Positions 34,596-45,400 are shown, numbered from the stretch's first letter. The stretch: 58,768 nucleotides of DNA from Flavobacterium sp. (GCA_029946065.1 JAQSDU010000005.1:3174-61941), one strand, 5' to 3'. Numbers and translations: made by a program. The notes: generated from the sequence alone by a model not told the origin.

Positions 34596-35020
34596 TCTAA
34601 TGCGCTGCAATATCCGCTTATGCCTTTGAGAAACTCAGTTGTGATTGGTTTCTCCTGAAATCCTTCTATATTTTTCTCATTTTGCACCTTAGCAATATCC
34701 ATGTTGTCACAGGTAGAGGAAACGATAAAAACCTTGCAATTGCTTTTTAGCGTATCCGATAATTGCATATAATGCTCTAAAAACTCAAACCCGTCCATCA
34801 ATGGCATGTGAATGTCTAAAAAGATGATTTGTGGTAAGACGGATAAATTTTGCTGATTTTCCTTTAAAAATAGTAATGCTTTTTCCGGCATCAAATATTT
34901 TAATATGGTTTTGGTAAAATTGCTATTTTCAATAATGCGCGAAGTGATAAACATATCAATCTCATTGTCATCAATCACCATCACGCGGTCACATTTTTGT
35001 TGGGATATTTCGGTATTCAT
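34592..35020 (-). CDS. single-domain response regulator (CheY-like), copy 2
   Basis: 142 residues. Complete receiver: acidic pair in VMVIDDNEID, phospho-acceptor in IIFLDIHMPLMDG, Ser/Thr in FIVSSTCDN, lysine in FQEKPIT. It overlaps the histidine-kinase stop codon by four bases (ATGA), so kinase and receiver are translated together and are very probably cognate. It is a paralogue of the regulator at 33237 and has no output domain; a downstream target or phosphorelay partner must exist. Confidence 0.94.
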   Translation of the reverse strand: MNTEISQQKCDRVMVIDDNEIDMFITSRIIENSNFTKTILKYLMPEKALLFLKENQQNLSVLPQIIFLDIHMPLMDGFEFLEHYMQLSDTLKSNCKVFIVSSTCDNMDIAKVQNEKNIEGFQEKPITTEFLKGISGYCSALD

Positions 35021-37017
35021 TTTAAGTTTTTTAAGATTATAGTGAATGAAGTGCCTGCACCTTCAACCGAGTTGATTTCGATAGAACCCTCCAGTCTTTC
35101 AATAATTTCTTTAACAATATACAATCCAATTCCGGAACCGGCGGCCTCACCAGGAATGCGAAAGAACATTTCGAAAATCTTTTCGTGGTATTCGGGAATA
35201 ATTCCGATGCCATTATCGGCAACAGTCAGATGCAATTTGTCCTTGTCTGATTTCCCTGTTATTTTAATATGTCTGCCTGATGACTCTTTATTGTGGTATT
35301 TAATCGCATTCGTAATAAGGTTTTCCAGAATGGTGTTAAAACGTTGGTAATCTGTATAAAATGGATACTGCTCATCGAGGTTAATTTCGAAATCAATGTC
35401 TTTTGCTTCTTTCATGTTTTGCAATATCATTACAATTTCTGTCACTGCTTTTTTCAGGTGTATTCGCTCGGGTTCAATATCGGTACGGTTGTTTCTTGAA
35501 TAATTCAATATGTTTTTTATAAACCTGTCGAGCCGCCTGACACTAATTTTTATCATTCTCGTATATTCGAGGGTATTGATTTCTTTACTTTCACTATCAA
35601 TCAATGAAATCAGTCCTAATATCGAGGTAAGTGGCGACCGCAAATCATGGGAAACACTATAAACAAAGCGGTCTAGTTCCGAGTTTGTTTTCAGGAGCAT
35701 TACGTTTTGTTCTTCAACTTTGAGTTCTGTATTTTTTCTTTGCGTGATATCACGGGAATGGCAGGCGGTTCCTATTACTTCATCGCCCTTAAAAATGGGA
35801 TGAAACGAGATTTCAGACCAACTTTCGTAAGGAATTGGAGTATAATTTGTTTCTGTAAAAGTTTCTCCGGCAAAAGCTCGCTCATAAAGTTTATTATAAG
35901 CATTTGTTTTTTCAGAAGAATAAATGGCTACACCTGATTTAAGCAGTATCTTTTCATTAAAAGGTTCATTTGATGTTATTAGTTTGTAATCCCGATCAAT
36001 GCTCCACATTAAGTCGTTGGTGTTGTTAATCAATGCTTTAAGATTGTTTCTGTCGAATTCTTTTTGTTCTTCCTCTTTTATCAACTCTTTGTGTGCTATT
36101 ACCAATTCGTCTGCCCGGTTTTCTTTTTCTTTGTTTTGAAAGAGGAGCTCTTTATTGGCGATTACGAGCTCTGCTGCTCGTTTTTCTTTCTCGTGATTTT
36201 GGAAAAGCAATTCTGTATTGGCAACGGCAAGCTCATCGGTACGATTTTCTTTTTCGCGGTTTTGAAATAATAATTCCTCATTGGCAATTGCGAGTTCAGC
36301 AGCACGCCTTTCTCTTTCGGTATTTTGAAATATTCGTTCTTTGTTAGCAATAACAAGTTCGTCTGCACGCTTTTCCTTTTCTTTTCTTTGAAGAAAATAT
36401 TTGCCCGAAACAATTAAGAAAAGTATTGTAACCAGAAAAATAAGCACAAATAGCACAATTGACAACTGGCTTAACATCGTTATACTGTGCAAATAAGTTT
36501 TTTCGCGTTGCATATATAAAGCAGCTTCTTCCTGTTGGATAGATTTGATGATCTGTTCAATATGTGCCGATAGTAGCTTGTCTTCTCGGATCAGCATTCC
36601 AGACATTGTGTTTTCTAATCCTTGTATTTTTCCCAATTCAATCATTTGAAAAGAAAAATCTAGGCGCTTTGCGATATAAAAACTAAGCGAATCCAGCCGT
36701 TTTTGCTGCAATGGATTGTCTTTTGTAAGATTTTTTAACAACGCTATATTGGTAGTGATTGTTTTTTTTCCGTCATATACAGGCTTTAGAAAAGCGCTGT
36801 CATTGCTTATAATAAATGCATGTGCGGCTATTTTGATGCTATTGTCGGTAGCACTGATCTTGTCCGATTGCTTGACTACTTCAATAGAATGTTGTACCCA
36901 AAGTTCTGAATTGTTAAGTTTTTGATTGCTTTTATAGATATACAAACCGATAACCAGATTGCCGAAAAGAATTATCAACAAGAGTATGATTAGCTTTAGG
37001 CGGGTTGGGTTTTTCAT
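35017..37017 (-). CDS. sensor histidine kinase with CHASE3-like sensor, 21-residue repeat linker and PAS domain
   Basis: 666 residues from ATG 37017 (MKNPTRLKLIILLLIILFG). Membrane helix 1 ~8-29, periplasmic CHASE3-like four-helix region ~34-180, helix 2 ~186-206. Five tandem 21-residue coiled-coil repeats ~217-321 (consensus RADELVIANKELLFQNKEKEN, last unit degenerate), then a PAS domain ~325-430 (NDLMWSIDRDYKLITSN, HSRDITQRKNTE). HisKA with His457 in SVSHDLRSPL and HATPase with NLITNAIKYHN, ADNGIGI and GSGIGLYIVKEI. It phosphorylates itself and presumably the receiver overlapping its 3' end. The stimulus is unknown; CHASE3 domains sense unidentified extracellular signals. The gene is divergent from the glycosidase-like gene at 37267. 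Confidence 0.95.
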   Translation of the reverse strand: MKNPTRLKLIILLLIILFGNLVIGLYIYKSNQKLNNSELWVQHSIEVVKQSDKISATDNSIKIAAHAFIISNDSAFLKPVYDGKKTITTNIALLKNLTKDNPLQQKRLDSLSFYIAKRLDFSFQMIELGKIQGLENTMSGMLIREDKLLSAHIEQIIKSIQQEEAALYMQREKTYLHSITMLSQLSIVLFVLIFLVTILFLIVSGKYFLQRKEKEKRADELVIANKERIFQNTERERRAAELAIANEELLFQNREKENRTDELAVANTELLFQNHEKEKRAAELVIANKELLFQNKEKENRADELVIAHKELIKEEEQKEFDRNNLKALINNTNDLMWSIDRDYKLITSNEPFNEKILLKSGVAIYSSEKTNAYNKLYERAFAGETFTETNYTPIPYESWSEISFHPIFKGDEVIGTACHSRDITQRKNTELKVEEQNVMLLKTNSELDRFVYSVSHDLRSPLTSILGLISLIDSESKEINTLEYTRMIKISVRRLDRFIKNILNYSRNNRTDIEPERIHLKKAVTEIVMILQNMKEAKDIDFEINLDEQYPFYTDYQRFNTILENLITNAIKYHNKESSGRHIKITGKSDKDKLHLTVADNGIGIIPEYHEKIFEMFFRIPGEAAGSGIGLYIVKEIIERLEGSIEINSVEGAGTSFTIILKNLK
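36055..36369 (-). repeat. five 63-base tandem repeats in the kinase linker
   Basis: The linker after the second membrane helix is built from 21-residue (63-base) units beginning R-A/T-A/D-E-L-x-I/V-A, four of them nearly alike and the fifth partly degenerate. 21 residues equal three heptads, so adding or losing a unit would keep the coiled-coil phase. Confidence 0.85.
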
Positions 37018-37266
37018 ATAAATGTCCAGACAGGAACATTTGTAGGTCATTTTGACACATATCTTTCCGCTTGAAGTTTAAATTTAATACTTAATTAGAG
37101 AATTATATTACATGATTACTTTTATTATTGTCAATATTTGCATTTTTTGACTTTTTGCAAATATTTAAAATCACATTATGATGAATTAAAATTATCGAAA
37201 TCCAAATGACTTTTTTTAAACATTCGCTCAAAAATCGGTAATATTGTAATAATAAACTGCAACACA

Positions 37267-39954
37267 ATGAAATCACCGTTATTTAAAATTGCCTTATGCC
37301 TTAGCTGTTTTATTCCCGCTTTCATAGTGGCGCAAAACACAACTTCTATCTGGAAGACTGCCGACTACGAAATGAACGCAAACGGCATCAAACAAGGCAA
37401 ATTTTCCGCTACAGCATTGTCTGACACGGAATTGCAATCCGATTACGTGAGTCCGCAAAACGAATTCGTTTCTTCCAAACTAATTTTCAAATTTAGCATC
37501 AACGGCAAAGACAATGAAATGAAACCCAATGTCAATCACGCTTTCAATTTGACTGCGGGCGTAACCGAAACGCCATTATTGCAATTCGGAACACCACTAA
37601 ATGAAAAAGCAAGCGATAAGGAATTGGCGCTATTGCCTGATACACCGCTAAAAATCAGGCTTGATATGCGCGAAGTGCTCAATCAAATCAAGACTATAGG
37701 TTATTATACCACTTTCAACGGCGATAAAATCTTTAAGCAGGATTTCAAAAAAGTTTATGTAGCAGGAGCCACTGCGCCACTTTCTTGGGATTTCGACAAC
37801 CTGCACCAACGCTCGGAACTTGAAATGAAAGACCCCGACGGCGATGGCATTTATGAAACAACGCTTATTTTCAATGCCAAAAAAGACAAAAAGCAAACCG
37901 ATACGAGCTGGAAACTGACCAAAAACATTGCTGCTTTCCCAGCATACAAATCAAATTATGTGCTTTCTAATGCACTTTATAATATGGCACTTGAAGAAAT
38001 GGAAAAAGCGGTTGAGCCCGACAGTACTTTCCGCACGGGAAAAGAATGGGCTGGTGTTTGGACGCGCGATATCAGTTACAGCATTATCCTTTCGATGGCG
38101 TATATGCAGCCAAAAGTAGCGATGAACAGCCTTATGCGAAAAGTCAACGTTAATAAAAGAATCATTCAGGACACGGGAACCGGCGGTGCTTATCCGGCAT
38201 CAACAGATCGGATGATATGGGCTGTTGCGGCATGGGAAGTGTATAAAGCGACTGGCGATAAGAACTGGCTAGAACAATCCTATACCATTATCAAAAATTC
38301 AATTGAAGACGATACCATCAATGCCTATGACGACGATACCGGCATGGTACGCGGCGAATCGTCATTCTTGGATTGGCGCGAGCAAACCTACCCAAAGTGG
38401 ATGCAACCCGCAGATATCTATGAATCGGAAAATTTAGGAACCAATGCGGTGCATTTTCAAGGCAATATCGTTTTGTCGGAAATGGCAAAATTGCTCCACC
38501 ACAATGATGTCGCTGAAAAGCATAAAGCATTAGCGGAAAAAATAAAAATCGGCATTAACAAATACCTTTGGATGCCCGAAAAAGGCTATTATGCGCAGTA
38601 TTTGTACGGAAGGAATTTCAAGATGCCATCGCCCAAAGCAGAAGCATTAGGAGAAGCGTTATGTGTAATTTTCGGTATTGCTGATGCTAAACAAGTGCAA
38701 GCTATCGTTTCAAGAACACCAGTTACAGCATTTGGAATTTCGTGTATTTATCCGCAGATTCCCGGTATCCCGCCCTATCATAATAATGCCGTTTGGCCAT
38801 TCGTGCAATCATATTGGGCATTGGCATCGGCGAAAGCCGGTAATGAAACTTCGGTTATGGAATCATTGGCGGCGATTGCACGTCCAGCCGCTTTGTTCCT
38901 TACCAATAAAGAGAATTTTGTGGCTGATAATGGCGATTTTGCCGGTACGCAAATCAATTCTAGTAATATGTTGTGGAGTTTGTCGGGTAATATCGGAATG
39001 GTACATAAAGTTATTTTTGGAATTGTATTCGAAGCCGATAAACTGACTTTTAAGCCGTTCGTGCCTTATGAATTGAAAGACATCAGAACACTCAATAATT
39101 TTGTATATCGCAATGCAATTTTGGATATTACTCTCGAAGGTTTTGGTAATGAAATTAAAACTTTTTTGCTCGATGGGAAACCTGCTACTGCAGAAATTTC
39201 GTCCGATATGAAAGGGAAGCATACTGTAAAAATCATCTTGTCAAATCTTCCATCACCTTCGTCAATTAACAAAATGCCGGATTATTTTTCGCCGGAAATG
39301 CCTTCGTTGATTGTAAAAGGCAATGTGATTTCATGGCAGAAAATAGACAATGCTATCGCTTATAAAATATTCCAAAACGGTCAATTGCTTGATAAAACCA
39401 TGAAAAACCAATACACTATTGATCTTGGCAATTATGCCGAATACCAAGTTGTTGCGGTTGATGCCAATTTTTTGGAATCGTTTGCTAGTGCGCCTTTGGT
39501 TATTGCTGCTCCAAAAATGGTAACAACATTTGAATTGGAAGATATTTTACTAAAATCGACCCAAACTTACAACGGTTTTTCCGGAAAAGGATTTGTAGAA
39601 ACTTCAAAAACGGTCAATGCGACGTTTGATTTTCCAGTGAATGTAAGCGCATCCGGAATGTACGCAATTGATTTCCGTTATGCTAATGGCAATGGACCAA
39701 CGAATACTGAAAACAAGTGCGCTATCCGCAGTTTGAAAGAAAAAAATCAATTTTTAGGCACTTTGGTTTTCCCGCAGCGTGGTGTGCAGGAGTGGAGTAA
39801 TTGGGGTTTTAGCAATAGTGTGAAAGTTTATCTTGAAAAAGGGATGCACACACTAACATTAGTGCTGGATACTGCCAATGAAAATATGAACGGTGCTATT
39901 AATCAAACAATGCTGGATTATTTGCGACTCACTAAAATCGGTGAAAAGAAATAA
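37267..39954 (+). CDS. secreted six-hairpin glycosidase / glycogen-debranching-like protein with C-terminal CBM-like domain
   Basis: 895 residues with signal peptide (ALCLSCFIPAFIVAQ). The N-terminal ~200 residues are beta-rich (VYVAGATAPLSWDFDNLHQRSE, DPDGDGIYETTLIF), suggesting an Ig- or starch-binding-type domain. The middle ~220-620 looks like an (alpha/alpha)6 barrel, with RTGKEWAGVWTRDISYSIILSMAY, GGAYPASTDRMIWAVAAWEVY, GESSFLDWREQTYPKWM and ISCIYPQIPGIPPYHNNAVWPFVQSYWALA, as in GH63/GH37- and debranching-type enzymes. The C-terminal ~150 residues (FELEDILLKSTQTYNGFSGKGFVE) resemble a CBM6/35-like lectin domain. No T9SS sorting tail. The substrate is unknown, probably an oligo- or polysaccharide. 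hisS follows in the same direction. Confidence 0.8.
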   Translation: MKSPLFKIALCLSCFIPAFIVAQNTTSIWKTADYEMNANGIKQGKFSATALSDTELQSDYVSPQNEFVSSKLIFKFSINGKDNEMKPNVNHAFNLTAGVTETPLLQFGTPLNEKASDKELALLPDTPLKIRLDMREVLNQIKTIGYYTTFNGDKIFKQDFKKVYVAGATAPLSWDFDNLHQRSELEMKDPDGDGIYETTLIFNAKKDKKQTDTSWKLTKNIAAFPAYKSNYVLSNALYNMALEEMEKAVEPDSTFRTGKEWAGVWTRDISYSIILSMAYMQPKVAMNSLMRKVNVNKRIIQDTGTGGAYPASTDRMIWAVAAWEVYKATGDKNWLEQSYTIIKNSIEDDTINAYDDDTGMVRGESSFLDWREQTYPKWMQPADIYESENLGTNAVHFQGNIVLSEMAKLLHHNDVAEKHKALAEKIKIGINKYLWMPEKGYYAQYLYGRNFKMPSPKAEALGEALCVIFGIADAKQVQAIVSRTPVTAFGISCIYPQIPGIPPYHNNAVWPFVQSYWALASAKAGNETSVMESLAAIARPAALFLTNKENFVADNGDFAGTQINSSNMLWSLSGNIGMVHKVIFGIVFEADKLTFKPFVPYELKDIRTLNNFVYRNAILDITLEGFGNEIKTFLLDGKPATAEISSDMKGKHTVKIILSNLPSPSSINKMPDYFSPEMPSLIVKGNVISWQKIDNAIAYKIFQNGQLLDKTMKNQYTIDLGNYAEYQVVAVDANFLESFASAPLVIAAPKMVTTFELEDILLKSTQTYNGFSGKGFVETSKTVNATFDFPVNVSASGMYAIDFRYANGNGPTNTENKCAIRSLKEKNQFLGTLVFPQRGVQEWSNWGFSNSVKVYLEKGMHTLTLVLDTANENMNGAINQTMLDYLRLTKIGEKK

Positions 39955-39976
39955 TCGGAATCAGTCAAAAAAATAG

Positions 39977-39984
39977 GATATTTG
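39977..39984 (+). promoter_or_regulatory. possible -7 element before hisS
   Basis: GATATTTG differs by one base from TAnnTTTG and is followed by CAC; it lies 25 bases before the hisS ATG. The -33 region is unconvincing. Weak candidate. Confidence 0.3.
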
Positions 39985-40008
39985 CACTTTTAAAAGCAAT
40001 ACAAACCA

Positions 40009-41379
40009 ATGGCACAAAAACCATCCATACCAAAAGGAACGCGCGATTTTTCACCTTCAGAAGTTGCGAAAAGACAATATATCATTCAGAAAATGAGAAC
40101 GAATTTCGAGAAGTTTGGTTTCCAACCGATCGAAACGCCTTCGTTTGAAAATTCTGAAACCTTAATGGGTAAATATGGAGAAGAAGGGGATAGGTTGATT
40201 TTTAAGATATTGAACTCTGGAGATTATTTGGCGAAAGCAAACGAGGAAATTTTAGCGGGAAAAGATAGTCTAAAATTGACTTCTTCGATTTCCGAAAAAG
40301 CCCTTCGTTATGATCTAACCGTGCCTTTTGCGCGTTATGTTGTGCAACACCAAAACGAAATAGAATTCCCGTTCAAAAGATACCAAATCCAACCGGTTTG
40401 GCGCGCAGACCGTCCGCAAAAAGGTCGTTTCCGCGAGTTTTATCAATGTGATGCCGATGTTGTGGGTTCTACATCGTTATGGCAGGAAGTGGAGTTGGTG
40501 CAATTATATGATTCCGTTTTTGCCGAATTGGGCTTGGAGGGCGTAACCATCAAAATAAATAATAGGAAAATATTATCGGGAATTGCCGAAGTTATTGGTG
40601 CTTCAGAAAAACTGATTGATTTTACCGTTGCTTTAGACAAACTCGACAAAATAGGAGAGGAGGGTGTGAAAAAAGAAATGACGGAAAAAGGCATTTCGGA
40701 GGAAGCGCTTGAAAAAGTACAGCCTTTGTTCAATTTTACAGGCACAATTACCGAAAAACTTGAAAAATTATCGGTTTTGCTTGCTGCTTCTGAAGAAGGA
40801 AAAAAAGGAATTGAGGAATTACAATTTATATGTAATAATGTTATTAGCCTAGGCTTGTCTGCGGCAAAATTGGATTTAGATGTAACATTAGCGCGAGGAT
40901 TGAATTATTATACAGGAGCCATTTTTGAAGTTTCGGCGCCAGATACAGTGGCTATGGGTTCAATCGGCGGTGGCGGACGATATGATGATTTGACGGGTAT
41001 TTTCGGTTTAAAAAATATGAGTGGTGTTGGTATCTCTTTTGGTCTTGACAGGATTTATCTGGTTTTAGAGGAGTTGGATTTATTTCCAGAAACGGTTACG
41101 GCAACTTCTGCAGCCTTGTTTATTAATTACGGAAATGAAGAAGCTTTTTATGCAATGAAAGCTATCGGAGCATTAAGAAAAGCCGGAATAAAAGTGGAGT
41201 TATATCCTGAAAGTGCAAAAGTAGGCAAACAATTTCAGCATGCAGATAAACGTGGTATTCCATTCGCTGTGATTGCAGGGACGACTGAAATCGAGTCTGA
41301 AATGTATGCACTCAAAAACCTTGTTACTGGTGAGCAGGTTTTAGTAGATTTAACAACACTGATAGATAAATTATGCTGA
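40009..41379 (+). CDS. hisS: histidyl-tRNA synthetase
   Basis: 456 residues. Class II synthetase: [12 protein letters not shown] start, motif 1 region ([12 protein letters not shown]), motif 2 ([22 protein letters not shown]), the histidine-specific [15 protein letters not shown], and motif 3 ([18 protein letters not shown]). The C-terminal anticodon-binding domain follows ([27 protein letters not shown]). It charges tRNA-His. It has a strong terminator right after the stop. Confidence 0.97.
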   Translation: MAQKPSIPKGTRDFSPSEVAKRQYIIQKMRTNFEKFGFQPIETPSFENSETLMGKYGEEGDRLIFKILNSGDYLAKANEEILAGKDSLKLTSSISEKALRYDLTVPFARYVVQHQNEIEFPFKRYQIQPVWRADRPQKGRFREFYQCDADVVGSTSLWQEVELVQLYDSVFAELGLEGVTIKINNRKILSGIAEVIGASEKLIDFTVALDKLDKIGEEGVKKEMTEKGISEEALEKVQPLFNFTGTITEKLEKLSVLLAASEEGKKGIEELQFICNNVISLGLSAAKLDLDVTLARGLNYYTGAIFEVSAPDTVAMGSIGGGGRYDDLTGIFGLKNMSGVGISFGLDRIYLVLEELDLFPETVTATSAALFINYGNEEAFYAMKAIGALRKAGIKVELYPESAKVGKQFQHADKRGIPFAVIAGTTEIESEMYALKNLVTGEQVLVDLTTLIDKLC

Positions 41380-41405
41380 GTAATTTTTAAGATTAATTAC
41401 AAAAA

Positions 41406-41430
41406 AAAAGCTTCCATAACGGAAGCTTTT
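41406..41430. terminator. bidirectional terminator between hisS and the T9SS cargo genes
   Basis: 10-bp perfect stem AAAAGCTTCC / GGAAGCTTTT, 5-base loop, flanked by A-runs and T-runs on both sides. It terminates hisS and the convergent gene at 41459. Confidence 0.9.
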
Positions 41431-41458
41431 TCTTTCTATATCAGGGATTGATATATAA

Positions 41459-42259
41459 TCAACGTATGATTATTTTTTTAGTGATTGTGCCAGTTGTAGT
41501 ATTTACATTTACAATATAAATACCTTTGCTAAAGCCGTTTACTGGAACTGCTATTGCTGTTTGGTTTTGGTTTTCGATATTCCAAACGCCAACCTCTTGC
41601 CCGTTCATGTTGTATAGGCTTACGGATTTCGCAGTAGTTCCAGATAAATTGTTTTGGATGTTTAGCATACTGTCACCGTTTGTGTAAGTTACTTTGATTC
41701 CGGTGTTTAAATTTGGATTGTCGATGCCTAATGTACTTTGGTTTACGAAACGCAGTGAAAATCTGTCATTAAAAGTGCCGATACCAACAGTTGCTACGAA
41801 ATCTCCATCTTTAATATTGAAAAAAGTATCGTTTAGTGCGTCATATATATATATGGACTGGTTTGGATTCATATTTTCAGTTGCATCAAGTTTGATGATG
41901 ATATTGCCTTCGCCGTTTGATCTCACGCCAATTGGGTAAATTGCATCAGCACTCCAGTATCCGACACCTTGAATAAATAATTCGGTATCGGCAGTCCAGA
42001 AATACATGTCATTTGGAAGATTAAATGTATTTACGGCATCATAACCGTAGTCAATACCTTCTGTTGCATTTTCTTCTTCGAAACCTAAAAGAATTTGGCG
42101 ATAAGAATTGGTGTGGGAATAAAATCCTAAACGGATTTTTGAATAGGTTTCAACTACAGTTTCATCATCACCTGTGTCATCTTGAGCGAATGCACCTACG
42201 GTATTAAAAAGTAAAACGAAGAAAAGTATAAAACTATTTAAAGATAATATTTTTTTCAT
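41459..42259 (-). CDS. small T9SS type A cargo protein, stand-alone C-terminal module
   Basis: 266 residues: signal peptide (SFILFFVLLFNTVGAFAQ), a short acidic stretch, then ~228 residues that match the C-terminal ends of the three giant neighbours, starting KIRLGFYSHTNSYRQILLGF and containing DRFSLRFVN-STLGI. The last ~75 residues are the T9SS type A sorting domain (VSLYNMNGQEVGVWNIEN, KGIYIVNVNTTTGTITKKIIIR). Known: such C-terminal domains direct export across the outer membrane and are usually cleaved. The rest of the module has no known function. First of four related minus-strand genes, with its own terminator (41406-41430). Confidence 0.88.
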   Translation of the reverse strand: MKKILSLNSFILFFVLLFNTVGAFAQDDTGDDETVVETYSKIRLGFYSHTNSYRQILLGFEEENATEGIDYGYDAVNTFNLPNDMYFWTADTELFIQGVGYWSADAIYPIGVRSNGEGNIIIKLDATENMNPNQSIYIYDALNDTFFNIKDGDFVATVGIGTFNDRFSLRFVNQSTLGIDNPNLNTGIKVTYTNGDSMLNIQNNLSGTTAKSVSLYNMNGQEVGVWNIENQNQTAIAVPVNGFSKGIYIVNVNTTTGTITKKIIIR

Positions 42260-42432
42260 GATAGGTTTTGTTTTAGATATATGGGGATATATTTATTCTG
42301 TAAAAATAATGTGAATTTCCCGTTACTAAAATTCTTTTCGTTAACCTGCACGGATTAACGATGTACGACATTTTTTTGTTAAATTATTATTGTAATGTGT
42401 TGATTAACTTTAAGTTGCAATTTTTAAAACGA

Positions 42433-42463
42433 AAAAAGCATCCTCGATAAAAGGATGCTTTTT
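42433..42463 (-). terminator. terminator of the 2183-residue cargo gene
   Basis: 12-bp perfect stem AAAAAGCATCCT / AGGATGCTTTTT with a 7-base loop, 23 bases past the stop at 42487, with a T-run on the minus strand. Confidence 0.85.
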
Positions 42464-42486
42464 GTCTATAAAGTGTAAGTTTTATG

Positions 42487-45400
42487 TTATTTGATCACGA
42501 CCTTTTTTGCAAGGCTACCATTGTTGGTTTTAATCTTTACAATATAGGTACCTGCGCTTATGCCGTCAATAGGAATTTCAATTTTTTGTTGGTTTTTATT
42601 GGTTAAATCCCAGTTATTGATTTGTTGTCCAATCATATTAAAAAGTCCTGCAGCCTCAACGTTTGTGCCTAAAACATTATTTTCGATTGTAAGTATGCTT
42701 GTTTTTGATGCATATATTACTTTTACACCGTCTTGAGTTGTAGGGTTCTCAATTCCTAGTGTGCTTTCTTGGAATCTTAATGAGAAACGGTCGGTATAAG
42801 TTCCAGCTTCAAGTGTAAGTTCAGCTATTCCTTCAGAGATATTGTAGTATTCATTTGTAGCGGAATCATAAATAAGTGCATCTACTCCGTCGAAATATTC
42901 TGTTTCATCAAGCGTAAACTTTACATTTCCAGTTGTAGCGGTTTTTACAAATAACGGATAAATTCCTGAAGTCGAAAAAGCACCTACGCCTTCGATGATG
43001 AGGTTTCTGTTGTCGGCCCTGAATGTCATATCTTCAGGATATTCATCATAAACTTCCGTGTCATATCCGTTTTCAATTGCATCGGTAGCATGTTCATTCA
43101 TAAACCCAATTAAGATCGCCCTGTGAAAATTTTCATTAGTGTTAAATCCTATACGAATTTTTGTAAAATGCTCTGGTTCAGAAGCTGCAGATTGTGCGGC
43201 GTTTTCAGGAGCTGATGTTCTTAACATATAACTCGCATCGGTGTCAGTTTCTTTCTTGAAAGTACGTTGACTATTTTTGAAAGTGACATTACCGGAATTG
43301 ATTCCAACAACAAAAAAGCCCTGACCTACCGGTAAATATTGACCTGGAGGTGGGTAGCTGCCACTGCCAAGACCATTGACTCCAGCAGGGGCAACGATAC
43401 CAACTGCACCTACTAAGTTTCTAGCAGCATATCCTCCTTTATATTCAGATAAAATATGTGTATTATTTGTGTCAAGGTGTTGCCAGAAATAAAGTGATCC
43501 TTCAATCGTATTGCTTATAGTTCCTACGCCACCTGCAACATTATCTGTAATAAATTGCCAAGCGTCAATTGCTGAAGGGTAAGGATTTCCGGTCAAGTTT
43601 AAGTTTCCAGCCGAAATGGGTACAGTAATGGTTCCGTTATTTGGTTTTCCAACGAATACATAATTTTTTGAAGCACTTCCAGGAGTAGTACCACCTTTCA
43701 TAGTGTAGCCCATGCCAGTAAGCAATGATGTATTTTCGTCTATTTGGGTCCAGTTGGCGTAAGTGTTGGTTACGTTCTGAAATTTAAAAAGCCATTGGTT
43801 ACTTACAGTAATTGGGCTTGTTGAAAAATCTCCATCGTTACTCGATGTCCAGTTCAATGTTTGCGGATTAGAAGCGGTTGTACCATCTTTCATTACGCCT
43901 TTAATTGTATATCCACCATTTAGACTGCTGCTGCTAACCGGAGATGACCAATAATTGTAATTGAATTTGTTGCTGGTTCCTTGTTGGTCTCTTTCTAATG
44001 TGCCTGAAGTGCCTATAGTTGATGTACTGTTGGCTCCCTGAATTAGTTGTGATTTTCCGACAAGATCAATTTTACCATTAAGTTCTAAGTACCAAGAATT
44101 TTCAATTTTATTGTCATTGTTAACGGAAACTGTTTTTCCTGAGTCAATAATTAATCCAAGATTGGTTAAATCATTACCTAAAGTAACGTCGTGCTTTACC
44201 TGAATTATTGAAAAATTGTTTGCCGTAACATCCGGACCATAAATGAAATTAGTAGCATCTGTAAGTGAAGTACTGTTCAAAGCACCTGTTTGTTTGGTTA
44301 TAAATGGAAGTGGAGCATTCTCTGTTTTGATATATTTTACATTATAAATTCTAAGAAATGCTGTGCTTGTCGCATCGAATGTTGAATTGTCTGTTCCTGA
44401 GATAGTATAATCATCTGCCACATTTCCTTTATAATCGTCCATTCTATAGTAGGCTTTCAACGAAGTCCAAGTAGAAGATTCGATATCTTTAGGGACAATG
44501 GCTCCTCTGATGGCAGTACCATTTTGAGAGATTTTCTGATAAACCATTTTCTGAATCTGATCATCTGTCAAAGCAGTATTAAATACACGAACTTCATCTA
44601 TATATCCTCTGAAATGATTGCTAGCTACTAATCCTGCGGTTGCACCAGGTTTTTTTGCTAGGGTAAATTTATAGGTGTTCGCAGGGATACTTGCAGATAC
44701 CGCTGTAGTGGCTACTAAAGTACCATTAACATATAATTTTAATGCGGAACTGCTGTCAAAGCTTGCTGCTACATGGTACCATCTGCTTACGTCAAGTGCC
44801 GTTGTCCAAGATGCAGAATAAGAACCTGCAGTAACAGTAACTTTTTTTGTAGCACTTCCGGTAACATAAATATAAAATTTATCCTGACCCATTACGACTC
44901 CATCTGTGGTTGGGTAATTAGCGTCTAGCTTAATCCATCCCATCATAGTAGCTTTGGAGGTTGTGCTAGCATTACTAAATAAGTAATCGCCCTCTGCGTA
45001 GTCATTACGACCATCAAAATCAATTAGGTATGTTTTATTGGTTAGGTCTCTTGGAGAGCCTACAGATTTAGTACGCTGCAATGGATCTACTAAATTTATG
45101 GTGTCAAAAGCGTCAATGATTCCATCTTTATCGACATCTGTGCTACCATCAATTTTTCCATCGCTATTGGCATCAAGACTTGCATAAAGTGTTCCTGCTA
45201 TGTCTTTGGTTGAACCATTTGAAGTGAGGTCAAGATAATCAGGAAGGCTATCACCGTCGGTATTTGTCGGATAGGCTTTATATGTAGAACCATAAGCGCT
45301 TGAATCATCGTTAAGGTCTAGTATTCCGTCGCCATCTGTATCGACTCCATCGCCTCTTCCATCGCCATCAACATCTCCATCACCATTGTAACTACCGTAG

